Assembly (NCBI RefSeq): GCF_000150275.1
Contig: NW_002060949.1
Location: forward strand, 1-64,000
Direction of reading: 5' to 3'
DNA length: 64,000 nucleotides
Source of the DNA: Trichoplax adhaerens
Lineage: Eukaryota; Placozoa; Uniplacotomia; Trichoplacea; Trichoplacidae
The translations under genes and the position numbers were made by a program. Below are positions 26,444-40,109 of the stretch, piece by piece (position 1 is the first letter of the stretch; the number at the start of each line of letters is the position of its first letter). The notes beneath the pieces are model-generated. The model saw only the letters and a program-made list of their open reading frames with translations, had not been told where the DNA came from and searched no databases.

Positions 26444-29400
26444 ATGTATCAACGCGTTTTACCGAATGGCCGACGTGCCAGTATCGTACCTGAAAACTGG
26501 ATCGTGGATAGTGTCTTCCAACCAGGTGAATTTGAAAATTTAGTATTTGGTGGTGGTGGCTATAAAGGTATCGCTTATGTTGGTGCTTTAAAGGTAATAT
26601 CATGTTAAATTCTTATCTTTTAACAGTTATTCTTCTCCTGCTTCTATTTCCTAAAAGATCAGGTTATTTTAAAGAATCAATAACGTTCTAAAAACTTAAA
26701 AACTTTAGATTGATTAACCAGGCTGATTGATCAACTTCATGAATAGTAATCTAACAATTACGTAACATGATGACACTGTAGGGTTAAGTACATTAGTTCA
26801 GACATTGCTTTCATAATTATATCAGTCGGCAAATTAATCATTGCAAAGGATGCAGTAATTTTGAAGTTAAGCCTGCAAATGATAACATTTAAATCTTGAT
26901 AATATCTTACCATGAGTTATAGTAAATTGTTTAATATTTTGCTTTCGTCCCATTTATAATAGCCGTTTACGATAATAAACGAAATTACCTTATAGTAAGA
27001 ATCTGCCAGGCATGATAACGGACTCATACTGCAGTCAAACAATGATCAATCATGTGTTTTGATTTCCTTCATAGTAAATTTTAGAAAGCTATAAATATAA
27101 ATTATTTGAATCTATTGACTGATATTAAATAGTAAATTTATAGCAGAATTTCGAAATGGCCTTCCATCCCCGAAATTCTTATAATATTATACTTTGATCA
27201 TTAAACAGATATTACAAAAGGTTGGCATTTATCAAGGAATTAAGCGATTTGCTGGCTCAAGTGCAGGAGCTATGCTTGCAGCTTTACTCTCTGTTGGCTA
27301 CGATGTAGACGATGTTGAAGAATTTTTATGCCAAGATATTAGAAAAATTACCGAGGGTAAGTATAAATCTTATTTACAAATCTATCTATAGAGCACTTTG
27401 TTAGTTCATTTCTTGACCTGCTCATTGATAATAATTATTTATTAACTATTCATTGTGAAATTCAACGCGATTTCGAGATTAACTAAATTAAATACAACTG
27501 CGTGTACTAGAACGTAATCATCTAGCATGGGAAAAAATAGGATAATTCTGACTAACTATGATAGCGAAATAATATTCGTGATATCCTCATGCATCCATCT
27601 TAGATAGGATTAATGCTGTAGTAATAGGAATGGGCGCTAAATACTATTCTTAAAACAAGATGGCTATAAGCATCTTAGTTAACTGAAATAGTATCAATGA
27701 TATTCAAATACAACTTTCTAGGTTAATAGAATGGGATAGCAAATGACAGAAACAATACGGTAGCCATACTGGAGGGATTAATATAGAAGTAAGAGTGGCA
27801 CTAGATACTTTTTTTAAAATAAATAATGTCTTTCATATCGCCACTCCTATCATAGATCCAAGCTGAATCAATATCAGACAGTAAAAGCCGTCCTTTAAGT
27901 CTCTGTTTTTAAGATCTTCATTGTTATTTCTACATTTTCTTGCTTCTGTGAGTAATTTTATTATTATTGCGGTACTGATAGCGGATTTTTGTCCTTTTTT
28001 TCCAGTCTAATTTGATAAATGCAATTTAAATATTATCCAAACATAACAATACAAATTAATTTGTGGGAGTCAAGAACTGTTAACGCCATTTTTATTCTTA
28101 ATTTGAAACAGCTCCCTCCTGTTCTATTATAAAAATTTCTTCCCACTTTTGTATAGTTATGTCCGTATTAGAATTATGATTGAATTAGTAAGGATGTGAA
28201 AGGACGAGAATTTCTTCATCATAGAATGCATCATGACCTAAACGCTTAAGTGAAATTTAAACAAGAGAATAACATTGTACAAACTACCATATTTTTAAGC
28301 TTGGCTGGCGAAATTGATTTAATTCTATGTTGAATTTAAAATGATCACACTAACACTAATCTTATTGCAATATTATCGAATTGATAAAAGGATATGTAGT
28401 TAGTTATCCTAGACAGTCAATAACCATAGAATTTGTCTATGCTGAAGAGATTATGGATACTATATAACTCTGCACTAATGTATTGTTGAAATTGAAATAC
28501 TCAATATGAACAAATCAATTTGTAGTTCCAGATGCTAGTCATTAAAGTAGACTGCCTTTAATTTTTTAATCAAACATCACTTTTAGATAAACATACGTTT
28601 GGCATTTTTAGTATGTTACCTAAACTATTACTGAAATCTGGTTGGAACTCCGGTAAAAAATTAGAGAAATGGTTTCAGAATGCTATTGCTAATGGGCCTA
28701 AAATTAAAAGTAACTATTCGCTGAATCGATGTCAACAAATTACATTTAAAGAGGTAACACAGCATCTATAGCGTAGACGATTATTTTCCTCGTTGATCAA
28801 TTGTCGAATGTCCAAATTACATTTATTTGACGATTTTTCTTTTAATTATAATTACCGGTACTTAATCTACATGAATCAAGTAGTTTCCTATTTGAAAATA
28901 ATGAAGTTACCATATTTTTTGTTGACAAGAAAAAATTAGTCAGACGTGGACATATCCTAATAAGACCTTTCTCAATCGTCATCATTCGCTGCGGGAAAAA
29001 TTTTTATTTGTCTTTTCGGACGATTAATTAGTTTTTCCTAATTGATTTATAAGGTGTCGCTCTTTTGTTAAACTTTCGGTACATTAAAATGATAGTTGAG
29101 CAAATTGAATTAATCATTAAATTATAGAACAATAAGCATTAGCGATGCCCAGTTGGGGTTATTGAACAATGACTACCAAGGGTGGCATGACTGATGAATT
29201 CTGATGGCTGATGTATCAGTTTGTTATTAATAGCAAGTTCCAGCATTCTTTCGATCTCTGACTGCTAGGGAAAAGAATTAGATAACTGTGAAATCTCATA
29301 TAATATTGATGCAGGATTTTGAAAGTTTGCTTTATATTTATTTTCTTTAAGATAAAATCATAACAGGTTTTTGCTCCTTTCTATCTTGAATTAGTCATCA

Positions 29401-32400
29401 TATTAGAACGTAATTTGAACGATATTATCGTTACTGTATAGCACTTCAATTTAAAATCCTATCCAATAATAGCATAGTACGTACTGTTACTAAATGCAAG
29501 TAATACACCCTACCAGCCTTACATCCAAGCTTAGCTTGATTATGTTGATTCGGTAAAGATCAAATCGATATTATCTTAAATTATAGTAAAGGACTGTTTA
29601 AACTGTGACAGTATATTTTTTCCGTATTATAAAATACAAAGTAATCCATTAGAGCTACTGGAGAATCCTCTGCCAAATAAAAGTGGTCATGCAACAAGTA
29701 GCATAAAGAGCTAAAGCTGTTATTTGTCATACTAATTTGGAAGTCATGCATCGATTCCTTTACTATTACAGAGTGTAAAGCAGGATGCTTTTATAACCTA
29801 CTGAATAACCGCGTTTTTTACCGTTTTCGTTCCTTAGTCGTCTACTTTTGTTTTACTGATATTAGCCTAGAGGGTTACAGTAAGATGTTTTACCAGTACT
29901 TACCTTAACTGTCATTAAATCCGAAAGTTGTACAGCAAATAGGGAAAGCCTTATGATTGTTATCATGAAATTTATGGCTATTTCACTAACTCTTTACTGT
30001 TGCCTGTATCAAATTTAGATAGTTTATAAATTATGTTTTAACTAATTACTTTACCCTGATCGATCGTAAATGTATTAATTGGAGCCTCAAGTAAGATGAT
30101 CGCGTTAGATTACAGTGAACGCCTTTACACTCCTTTAGTAATCTACCATTGAATTATTCATCGGGTTAACTAAATATACTTTTCTATCAGTTGTTCTGAT
30201 CAATCGATTTAGATTATTAGTCTTTCATTCCAAGTAAAATTTCTACTGCTGCGCTCTGGTATGTTGCGGTGGTACTTTATTGAACAGTTCCATATCCATC
30301 AATGATAAAATAATACGTTGCTTCCCTAATTACCTACAGTAACAAAATTTTAACGGCAATGTATTCATCTTTACTTCGATAGAATGTACCTACTACACGG
30401 TATCATTCCTTACAAATTGAAATTTCTTCCATTTGCAAAATAAGCTCTAATCTAGTGTTGTTTATCGTTATAATTGTGATTCAATACTACTATGTTAGTC
30501 ATTACTAATGCATAAAGTAATGGTTTAACAATCTTGATTAGGTAGTGAGTGAGTCATTAAATTTGATATCATGAAATGTTTTAAGTTTCTTCTAAATTAT
30601 TTTAGATTTTATAATTTACTCATCTATCAGTGGCAATCGGTGGAACTTTCATAAAACTAGAATAAGATATACTTATAAGAATTTTTGCGGATAATCCATT
30701 GCCAGGCATAATACTATCGTATCGTATTTTCTAATAGCTTTAAGCAATTTTTATCTAATGAACGAAATTTCTCATCAATACTTGCACTTGAAAGTATCCA
30801 TTTGTGTAATTCCGCTAAAGTTCTCATATACTCTAAATTAATTTTAGTAATTAGTCTTGGAGGTATGAAAAGCTTCTATAAGTTATGCTAATGTGCTACG
30901 ATAATCTATATCAAAGCCGTTTTTACTGTACTGTATACAGGACAATTGTTGTCTTTGGGCAATCCATTTGAAGGATAAATCTAATAGAGTTGTAATATAA
31001 TCTCCAATAAGATAAAAAATGATATAATTATATTAAGGGGAAAATAGCGCAGCTTTATGCATATATTTGATAATAAAGCTATAGAATAGATTTAAGGAGA
31101 GCCCACATAATAGTCTTTACACTTAATTACTATAGTATATAACGCATTGGCATTTTCTCCGTACTGTAATATAAAATTCACGTGTCCCAGCTCTTAACTT
31201 CCGGGTTTCAAAACAGAAAAAGCAAATATAAATCCAGCTAGGATAAAAATAATGGAAAATGTATTGGATGTTTCAGATATTAATAATTAAGTTACCATAT
31301 ATATTATCGACAGCTTGTAGAATAGATTCTGGAATAATCGCTTCTATAGTCTCTAGATTATACTATTAAACTTGTATTTCTTCAGTAATACACTGTATTC
31401 AACAGAGAGGATGAGTTAGCTCTATTAACACACAAGACAGTTACGCGATAGGCCTACTATAGTTATTGTAGTTGTAGTAGATTTAATTTACTCAATGAAC
31501 CTTACAATATAAACGGAGGTGTCATAGGGGTGTATAAATTGAACTATTATTTCTAATCTATTTTATATATGATAAAATTATTATTATAGCTCCACTATTA
31601 TCATATAACCTAGGATTACTAAAAAGGTTAAAACATTCTAAAAGTGACTTGAAAAGAGGATCAAAAAGTTAATGATGTAATCATAATCGAGATGATCGAT
31701 TTATTCCAATATTAACCCTGAACTCTTGTAATCAATATTATACTTGAAAAGATTTTTGATATATTGTACAATGCACTTATATATTGTAACATTTTTTCAC
31801 TATAACTGCCAATTTATTGGTTAACTTCTTAATCGTTTTCAAAATTACTTTTGTAGCTATACGATATCGATGGAACCGAACTATGTATAGTTGCAACCAA
31901 TCTCAATTTTTTATCTATGGAATATTTTCATCCTAAAACCACTCCTGATTTTCCTATTTATAAAGCGGTTCGAATGTCTATGTCTATACCAGGTCGGTTT
32001 ATATTTAGTTGCATGAGTAGTTAAATTCGAACAGATTTATATATTTTGTTTATTAAATACAGCTAAGAACATCTAAATTCAGCCCTCTTCATGTTATGAT
32101 CGAAATTACGTCATAGCATCGTTTTCTACTCGTATATTAGTAACGATCAAGCAATTTTAAAAATGTTCCATTGCTTAAACACAACATTTATCCTAGTTCA
32201 ATAACGTGGGTTCTACTTTCTACGTGGATACGCTATTTTTATCCTTTCAATAAGATATAATTTTCTTCAATTTTTTCAATTAATTCAAAATGTAACCTAT
32301 TTCTCATTTATTTTCATTAATTAATTCAACTAACAATAGTATTAGTTTACTTTCAAGGGAATTATTTGATTTTTAATATTGTATAATAGTAAATTTTAGC

Positions 32401-35400
32401 GATACTCGTATTTGAAGGAAGGGATTGCAACACCTTTACTCTGTCTTGTTGTATTATAAATTCTGAACATGTTGTGGTAAATAAATTATACAATTTTTAC
32501 GCTTACTTAGGATTAGGTTTAGGCAGACTTTCCTACGTAGTGGAGTTCTATAATTTAATATTGGTCTTTATATATTTATACGTATTTATTATTTTAAGAA
32601 ATTATTCAATATACAACAGTAATATATAAGAAATAAAACTGCATAATGTGAAATGTTACCTCTCATGTCTAGTTTTATTCCTTACGTATTACTGCTCTAT
32701 ATTGAATAATTTTTGAAATAATGATTATATACTGATATATAAAAATCTGTATTGAATTATTCAATTCGTATTTACATTTAGAATCCTTTATATGCACAAC
32801 AAATATCATTCTTCTAAGTTTACAGGCCAACTTATGCTCCAGGGCTTGCTTGTACTCGCTATTGTTCGATCATTTCATTAGCATAATAATAATAATTTTT
32901 AACCTGTTATTCCATATTAGACATATCAATAAGTTGATTACCTGATGTTGTTTTCGTAATCTCGAATTCCTTTCACCTCTTGTTGTAACTTTAGGATTGC
33001 GATCAACAATAGCGTAATAACAAATGATGACAAATAATTATACTAGCATGCAGTGATAAATCATAATACACTTGCCAGTATAATGATCTAGATGCCTACT
33101 TTAGTCACAACATCTTAATAGCAAGAGGACAATGGATAAAATTATTTAGTATCATTCTGATATTGAAATAATTTTGGATCTAGTTACATAGGATAAAAAC
33201 TATGAACTAATCTTATTTCGTTTATTTTTAATCCTTTATGTTGAAATTTATAAGTATTGCATCTATTAATTCTCGAATATTTATTAGTTAAAGTGTTACT
33301 TGATCTATTTATACTTGTGTTAATTTTTTAAGAGTTTAGTGAAGGCAAGAAAATTGCCAATACAAGTACTGAAGCATTTAAATCACTTAAACGACATCCT
33401 ATAGCTATTTCTATTCAATTGTATTAATTTCTTTGAGTTTTTACAAATAGAATAGAAAGCTCTGTTTATAGTATTATCGATAAAATCTAAAAGCTTAGTC
33501 TTAATACTTTATAGAACAAGATAAAAGCTCTGAAATAAGTTGAACGGTATCTTTAATTATTATCTAGCTCGACAAAGACTGATCCATACAACTCTTTAGT
33601 CCAAAGCAATGGGAAAATTTTTGACGAATAACAAATAAAATTATAATCATAACATGTTGCTATTTACTTTAACTAAAACTGAAAAATAAAGTCCGAACTA
33701 AACCTTACCATTTGTTCCTGGATGTTTTCTATTAGCTTGTTTACATTTGATAAGCCCTCTATTATTAAAATGATATATTATATTCCTTTTGTAATCATAT
33801 TTTTACTAGTTTTTGCTGATAATAAGATCTTGCATATCATAGAATTTTACTGTATTCAATAGTATACTATATTTAGTCAATGTAGAGATATATGGATGAA
33901 TCTACAGATTTATAATCAATACTGAATCAACTATATTCCTCATCGATAACCAAAGCATTTACAAAAATAATTGGAAAATTGTTTTATTAATAATATTAAG
34001 GTCATGCACACTGTAAAATAGTACTTTACAAAGTAGCATACTCTATTGAACTATCGTATTGATGGAATATATTTTATAGATATGAGGATGAATCTATTGG
34101 TCTGCGGCTTTAGTGGATTACAATATGCATGATTAATAACCATAATAAGAATTTCCTGCAAGGATTATTTATGCCATTTATCTTAAAAATAGGCTATTAT
34201 GAGGCGGTTCGAGTTAAACATCATCGAGTTAAAAATGATGACTGTATTATACGAAAGAAGAAAATACCTTGTTGTCTATACTGCTGTATATGCTGCTCTA
34301 ATTGGGGTGAAGATTCAGCTAATTATGATTTGTATATTGATGGTGGTGTTGGATGTAATTACCCTATCCATGTTTTCGATGGTAAGTATAAAATATTTCA
34401 TTTTTTGGAGGCTCTATATGAGCAATTAATATTATTTATAAGTAAATACGATGGGATTGTAACAGCAGTTTCCCTAATACTTTTTTCTTAAAGTGTCAAA
34501 TTACAATGCATATTTCTCTATAGTAAAATATTGGTAGCCTATAAATCTGTTGCTATTTTTCGCCAATTTTACTGATTATAATGTTCAAAATTAGTGAAAT
34601 AGAATGCGCTAGTTAGAATTTTAAGTATAACAGCTTAATTTCTATGTATAGAACGAATATTACAAATTTACGTAATAATAATATTAATAATGACAACGAT
34701 ACTAGGGTGGTGGTTGTCCATGGATGAAAAAGATCATTTTGTCGAAAGAATGCAACCATTTACGGATATGGATCGATTTTACGATGTTGAAGATAGGTTT
34801 GGAATGACACCTAATCCTAAAACTTTAGGTTTGATGCTTGTAAGTTTATAATTTAATATGATAAACATTTCATTTTCTTATTTTATTTCTAGCTTCTATT
34901 TGTATAGAGTTATGCCTTTTTATGGTAACATTTCGTACAGTCTTTATATTCATTCAACATAGTTGTGTCTCCGTAAATATAATCATAAAAACTGTTACGT
35001 AAAAATATTCATTTATTTCAGTAGTTTCAGAATGATTGTGATAATTGACTATGAAATATTTTCTATGGCTTACTTATGCATATTAGTATTCTCCCTACCG
35101 TAATGGAATGTTTTGCAAAGTTTTATCGACTCGAGAGAAAAAATTATTTGGATCGTTAGCAGTTCCTAAGAAATTTATATCTGAGCATTCAAAATTAAGG
35201 TAACAATTCAAAATTTTATGTTTAAAATTGTACGAAAGATTTACTTTTGCTAGGGCAATATTTTATTCCTGTTTAGTTATATAAGCTGGTAGGAATACTT
35301 AATATGCAGTAATTTAAAGACTTGTAAGTCATATTATCAACATTATATCAAGTAAAAATTACACGGAAATAATTATTACTGAATTATGGTTATAATACAA

Positions 35401-38376
35401 GTTTAATGCAGTACAGTTGTAATTGTCCTTAATATGGCGCAGATTTATTATTATATTAAGATCTTAATATTGTGAATATAACAATTGAAAATATCTTGCT
35501 TGTTAATTTGCTAGTTTACGAGCTGAGAGTATTCGCGACAAGAAAGATAAAGCACTTGCCGCATTTAGTGACATTGTTCAGGTAAATAATATTGATAAAA
35601 CATGTAATATCACTTAGCGCGCTGTTATATTGGATAAATTAACTAGACATTTTGGTTTACATCAAATTGATCGATTTACTTTAATGTTCCATAATATTGG
35701 AAAAGCACTATAAGCTATTCTGATTTTGATTAAAATATCTTGTTAGGTTTTGGAGCCTTGTAAAATAATTGTGGATGGGACAACATGTTACCCGCTTTAT
35801 GAAGCAAAAGAACTCATTCGAAGAGTAAGAATAAATTGATTTTATGTTTTTTAACCCAGTTTAAATTCACGCAGGAGTACAATGTGAACGTATATGTTCG
35901 TAAGATGTAGAAAAGGGAAAGAAAGAATGCAAACTAGAGCTAGTACCACATCATAGGGGTGTGGCTTGGATAATTTAACAATTTTTACTGGGTTAAGAAC
36001 ATAGTTTTCGTATAATTTCGGTACCGCAGATTATAGACTTCTAATTAGGGTTTATTTATCATCTAAGGCATTTATTTTAGTCGAAATCCTTCTTAACTAA
36101 ATTAATACTGAGAGATATAGAAGCTGCAAGTTAATATTATTATACATTTAATTTATGTAGGAAATTTGTAAATATAATATGAAGTTGATTATTATGTATA
36201 CGTGGGTAGATATCAATGTGAACCCTTATATTCTGTGTTTACAAAGCAACTTACATTTCAAAAATTTGTTACCAGTATATTTAATTTTGGTATGACTAAA
36301 TTGTTGTATTCAGTATATGATATTCACAACGTATTTTCCTTCCTCCATAAAGACATATAAAGATCAAGAGCATTTCATACGATTAGTATGTCCAGAAGGC
36401 CTTGATAGTCTTTTAAAAAGACTTGAGGATTGCCAAATAGAAGGAATGGTAATTTAATAATTATTATTTAAGTTTAAAATTGAATTTTTTTCTACTGTAG
36501 AGCAGCGTTATTCCGTTTTGACTCGTACTATTTGTAAATTAAACAATAACATAAAGCATTAGTCCCTTTAGTGCACGAATATCGCTGCAATGCATTCAGT
36601 CCTTAATAATAGCATCCTTTTATCTTAGTTATCCTTACGATATTTGCAAAAAAGCGTTTTGGAGCAAGAAAATTTTATCGATTTAAAACATGATCATCTT
36701 GGTTACTATCGAACTGCAATTAAAGGGCCAGCACAGTTTGCCATAGCAACAATAGTAAGTTCTTCTATAGATTGAAGAGAGACAAATGTGTCAGACTGCC
36801 GACGGGCTGCTATATCACTTTGATACAGCCCATATACACTTAAAGTGCTGGTATAATTTATCTTTATCTTTTTCTATAGGATACGTTATTACTAAACGGT
36901 AGAAGTCGGTTTTTAAAGGTACGCATATGTGTTACATGATACTGCATCGATCTATATATTATGCGTAAGATAGGACATTTCAAGATTTTAAAGCATTTTA
37001 CAATGTTTTTGTTATTAATTTAAATTAATGGAGGATATGCTCCTGTAGTACTTTATAGCAATTCTAATGTCTGGATTTGTTTTTTATACAGTCTAGTGAC
37101 GTAAATCGGTCGATAGGTATTAATACCTCGTATTTAAAAGCGACCAATGGCAACTTAGCTAAGGATGATAAAGAATTTCTTAAAGAGGTAACATTGATCG
37201 CTGATAGTAATATGATAATAATATAACACTGTGTAATTAGTGGAATACCGAGCACCAAAATTTCTTTAACTACTTGAGACATCGAAAGCCATAAAGTACG
37301 TGCAGTTATTTATTATTTCATGAATCGGAATTGAGATGACACAAATTATTTGATTGCACGGATTTCTAGAAGATCAAGAATTTCTCAAAGTAACTAACCT
37401 ATTGTGGGTAGTAAGGCGTTGCATGATGTTAATGTAGCCATGTGTTAATGTGCTTAATAAGATAGTGGATAAAAGAAACCTGCTTTGTCACTTATGGATA
37501 TTAGAGTACAAAGCATTTTTGGTTATGGATATCTTTATTGATTGGAATTACAATGAAATAATTTATATTTCGTAAAGACGTAAAATACACTATTTGATAG
37601 TAAATATGTGATAAAAATGGTATTACTCTGCGCGATTCACAAGATGACGAATTACAGAATTTGCAATCTACTTATGACACGAAAAATAGCACGCATGCAG
37701 TTGTGCATTATTTTATAAATTTGTATCTCCACGATTTAATTTGTATATCTTCAAGAGGTACAATGCACGGTATCGTTAGCAATAATGAAATGATTATATA
37801 CACGTAGTATTTTATGATTGTTAATGTAGGACTTCAAGGGTTTCTTGTCTACTTGATAAGGTTCCAATTTCATAAGGGGGATAAAATTAATCATTAAATA
37901 ATGGTATGATGATGACATAGCTTGATACGATTATATAATTATCTTTGCCAAATAACGAGTATAAGAAGCTTCTTCAGTTTATTTTATGAATATCAAAAGT
38001 ATTAAATACATCCAATTCTGGATTAGATTATTTTATAAATCAGATTTGTAATGAAAGGACATGTATTCGTTACGCGTAAGGACTACTGTGAAGTGCGATT
38101 TACATTTTTGCTGGCCTAGGAAAAAATAGTATTCCAGTCTACGTTATAGCCGAAAAGGAACATTGCTTTCAATTATTTCTCCTATTCGAAAGTGAATATA
38201 TTGCAATATTAAATTACTAATTGGATGTTATTTAATTGATGATATTATAGAATGGTCAGCGGGGTATAATTGCTTTTTTGCATTATTACTTAAAAGAGAA
38301 AGGAAGAGTGCAACAAAATATTCGAACTTATGGCAGAGTCATTCAAGTCAGATCCAAAGACGAAACTTCCATATAG
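26444..38376 (+). CDS. Patatin-like phospholipase (PNPLA-type lipid acyl hydrolase)
   Basis: Fourteen exons close in frame to 564 residues: 26444-26593, 27209-27356, 28587-28753, 31857-31992, 34163-34381, 34706-34839, 35087-35199, 35515-35581, 35747-35824, 36353-36448, 36629-36754, 36880-36918, 37092-37187, 38251-38376. Residues 36-42 GGGGYKG are the glycine-rich oxyanion hole, GSSAG 66-70 carries the nucleophile Ser68, and YIDGG places the catalytic Asp at 260. This is the Ser-Asp dyad of patatins, which cleave acyl esters of phospholipids or neutral lipids. TNLNF, AVRMSMSIPG and GWWLSM are further family blocks. The 240-residue C-terminal part looks helical and has no named domain. Residues 237-245 CCLYCCICC form a cysteine cluster just before the Asp motif, unusual and perhaps acylated or metal-binding. 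Introns up to 3.1 kb (28754-31856) hold nothing I recognise. The donor after 31992 (GTCGGT) is weak. The ATG follows an in-frame stop at 26411. Exons 35087-35581 and the last link are the least certain. Confidence 0.85.
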
Positions 38377-38436
38377 CGGTTAGAACTAATCAAGCATTTG
38401 ATAACTTGCTATGATTTCATCTAGCCTGGCTAATGG

Positions 38437-39041
38437 TTGCGAAATTTTATATTTTTTGTCTTTATTAGCCTATTAGCAGTTGGTATATACGAATATACAA
38501 TAGGACACATGTGCAGGAGGCTCTGTTATACCTTTCTATATTGGCCATTGACTTATGATATAAATCATGATTCTATAATATTATTTTTCTTGTTATTAAC
38601 ATCGCTACTAAGCATTGTAGCATTCATAAGTCGGTATATATATAACATACATAACGTATATACCGATTATGCTATCAGGATTTCTTCGTCTCGTTGTAGA
38701 TCATTGATACCGAGGATTTGATTTAATTAATGTTTAATAATCTTCTGCAATAACCATTTCTTCATCTAAATAAAAGAAAAGAGAAAATCTTAATTTATTG
38801 TTACTTTTTATATTATTATAGTAAGAGATATCTATCTGCCAGCGTGTATGAAAACAATTCAGATTTGATGTCGGAACTTTCGATTTACTCCTTTCAGCTC
38901 AGCTTCCAAGTTGGAGTATTCAGTATTATCATGCTCTTGAAGACTGCCGTGAAATACAGTTGTTTCTATGGCAAGAACAGCAGTATCTTCAGGCATGACT
39001 GCAAATTAGACCATCCGAAAATATCAGACTATTGTAAGTAG
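38437..39041 (+). CDS. Doubtful two-exon hydrophobic protein fragment
   Basis: An open frame at 38437-38633 encodes a hydrophobic stretch with likely membrane segments (IILFFLLLTSLLSIVAF). A donor-like CG|GTATAT in phase 2 could join it to 38825-39041, which opens after TATAG in the matching phase and ends at TAG. The product is about 138 residues with Cys and Tyr residues. No family is recognised and no ATG is placed at the front; an earlier acceptor at about 38471 is possible. The base bias of the region can also give hydrophobic ORFs by chance. Confidence 0.22.
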
Positions 39042-39329
39042 TTTCAATATTTTCGGATGGTCTCTAATGTACTTTGTACGTTGTACAGATATATATATAA
39101 ATTAAGGGGCATTTGCTTGATTGTCAATGATTTGTTAAACTTCGATCATTCAAATCATATTCTAACGCTGCATATAGTGATATGAAAAAAATAGAACTAA
39201 CTTGTATATTAAAATAAACTAGGTTACCAATTTTGATTAATTATAATTATATAGTATATAATTAATTAGATATTATATGGGCCAATTTGGGTTTTCGAAG
39301 GACTGTACGTGTCGTAGCTTCTACCATTA

Positions 39330-39580
39330 CTGTTTTAGTACAGGTGCTGTACCTCGGTAAGGACTCCAGTCAAATCCTGTATTTTTGTCTTCGTCAAGGA
39401 CAGTCGAGGGACAGGGGCTAAACGTGACGTAGTGGTCCCAAACAGGCCAGAGTCCCGCTGGGACTCCAGGACAAAATAGAAAAATTTATATTTTGTCTTT
39501 GGAAGACAGGGACTCTCGTAGCAACCCTGCGCTGTGGTTGGCCTAGAAAGGTCATGTGATTCTCTACAGTATTTCACACG
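39330..39580. other. GC-richer patch with repeated TCCTGTC/GACAGGA-like words
   Basis: This 250-bp stretch is visibly richer in G+C than its AT-rich surroundings. It repeats words such as GGACTCCAG, GACAGGGACT, GGACAGTCGAGGGACAGG and TTTTGTCTT, and holds a short inverted repeat (GGACAAAATAGA ... TATTTTGTCTT at about 39470-39500). Similar words return at 40118-40145. It could be a degraded mobile-element fragment or the promoter of the MADF gene; no transposase reading frame is visible. Confidence 0.4.
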
Positions 39581-39674
39581 TATAGTACTGTAGTTAAAAC
39601 TAAAAAATAATTAATTAATTTAATGCAGTATAAAGACTACATTTGAGGTTCATCATTTTATCATATTGATTCAA

Positions 39675-40109
39675 ATGGATAGCGATACATGGTCTAGCGA
39701 TCAAGAGGTCATCACGCGTCCATCTTCACCTAGATGGACCGTATCTAAAATTAAGAAATTAATTGCTGAGGTAATCGTAATTGTCAAGGTATGATAATTT
39801 ATATACTAAATATAAGTATTAATGTGTAGTACTTTAATAATATTAACGGGTATAGGTGGCTGATCATGAAGTCCTATGGAGGGTTTGCCACCCTAGATAT
39901 AGGGATAGAACGGCCAAGGCCGATAATTGGCGAAAAATTGGCATGGAGTTGTATGACATTAACGGTACAGTACCACTCTACTGAGCTACCAAAAATGGGA
40001 ACAGCTACAGTACTGTATATATGTGCAAATGTACAGTACTAAAAATTTCATTAATTTTAATTTGATTGTAATATTTTAATTTATTTATTAACCAGGTACA
40101 GGAATATAG
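39675..40109 (+). CDS. Short MADF-domain protein
   Basis: Exons 39675-39770, 39856-39964 and 40096-40109 give a product of about 72 residues. Across the first junction the protein reads KIKKLIAE then VADHEVLWRVCHPRYRDRTA and NWRKIGMEL, the pattern of the MADF (Myb/SANT-like) DNA-binding fold: a leading helix, a Leu-Trp after a short loop, a Pro.Y.D turn and a Trp-containing third helix. MADF proteins bind DNA and are often derived from, or paired with, transposase genes. This one is very short and ends in GTGI soon after the domain start, so it may lack part of the third helix region or represent a truncated copy. The third exon is inferred only from an acceptor and phase. Repeat-rich sequence lies on both sides. 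Confidence 0.62.
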
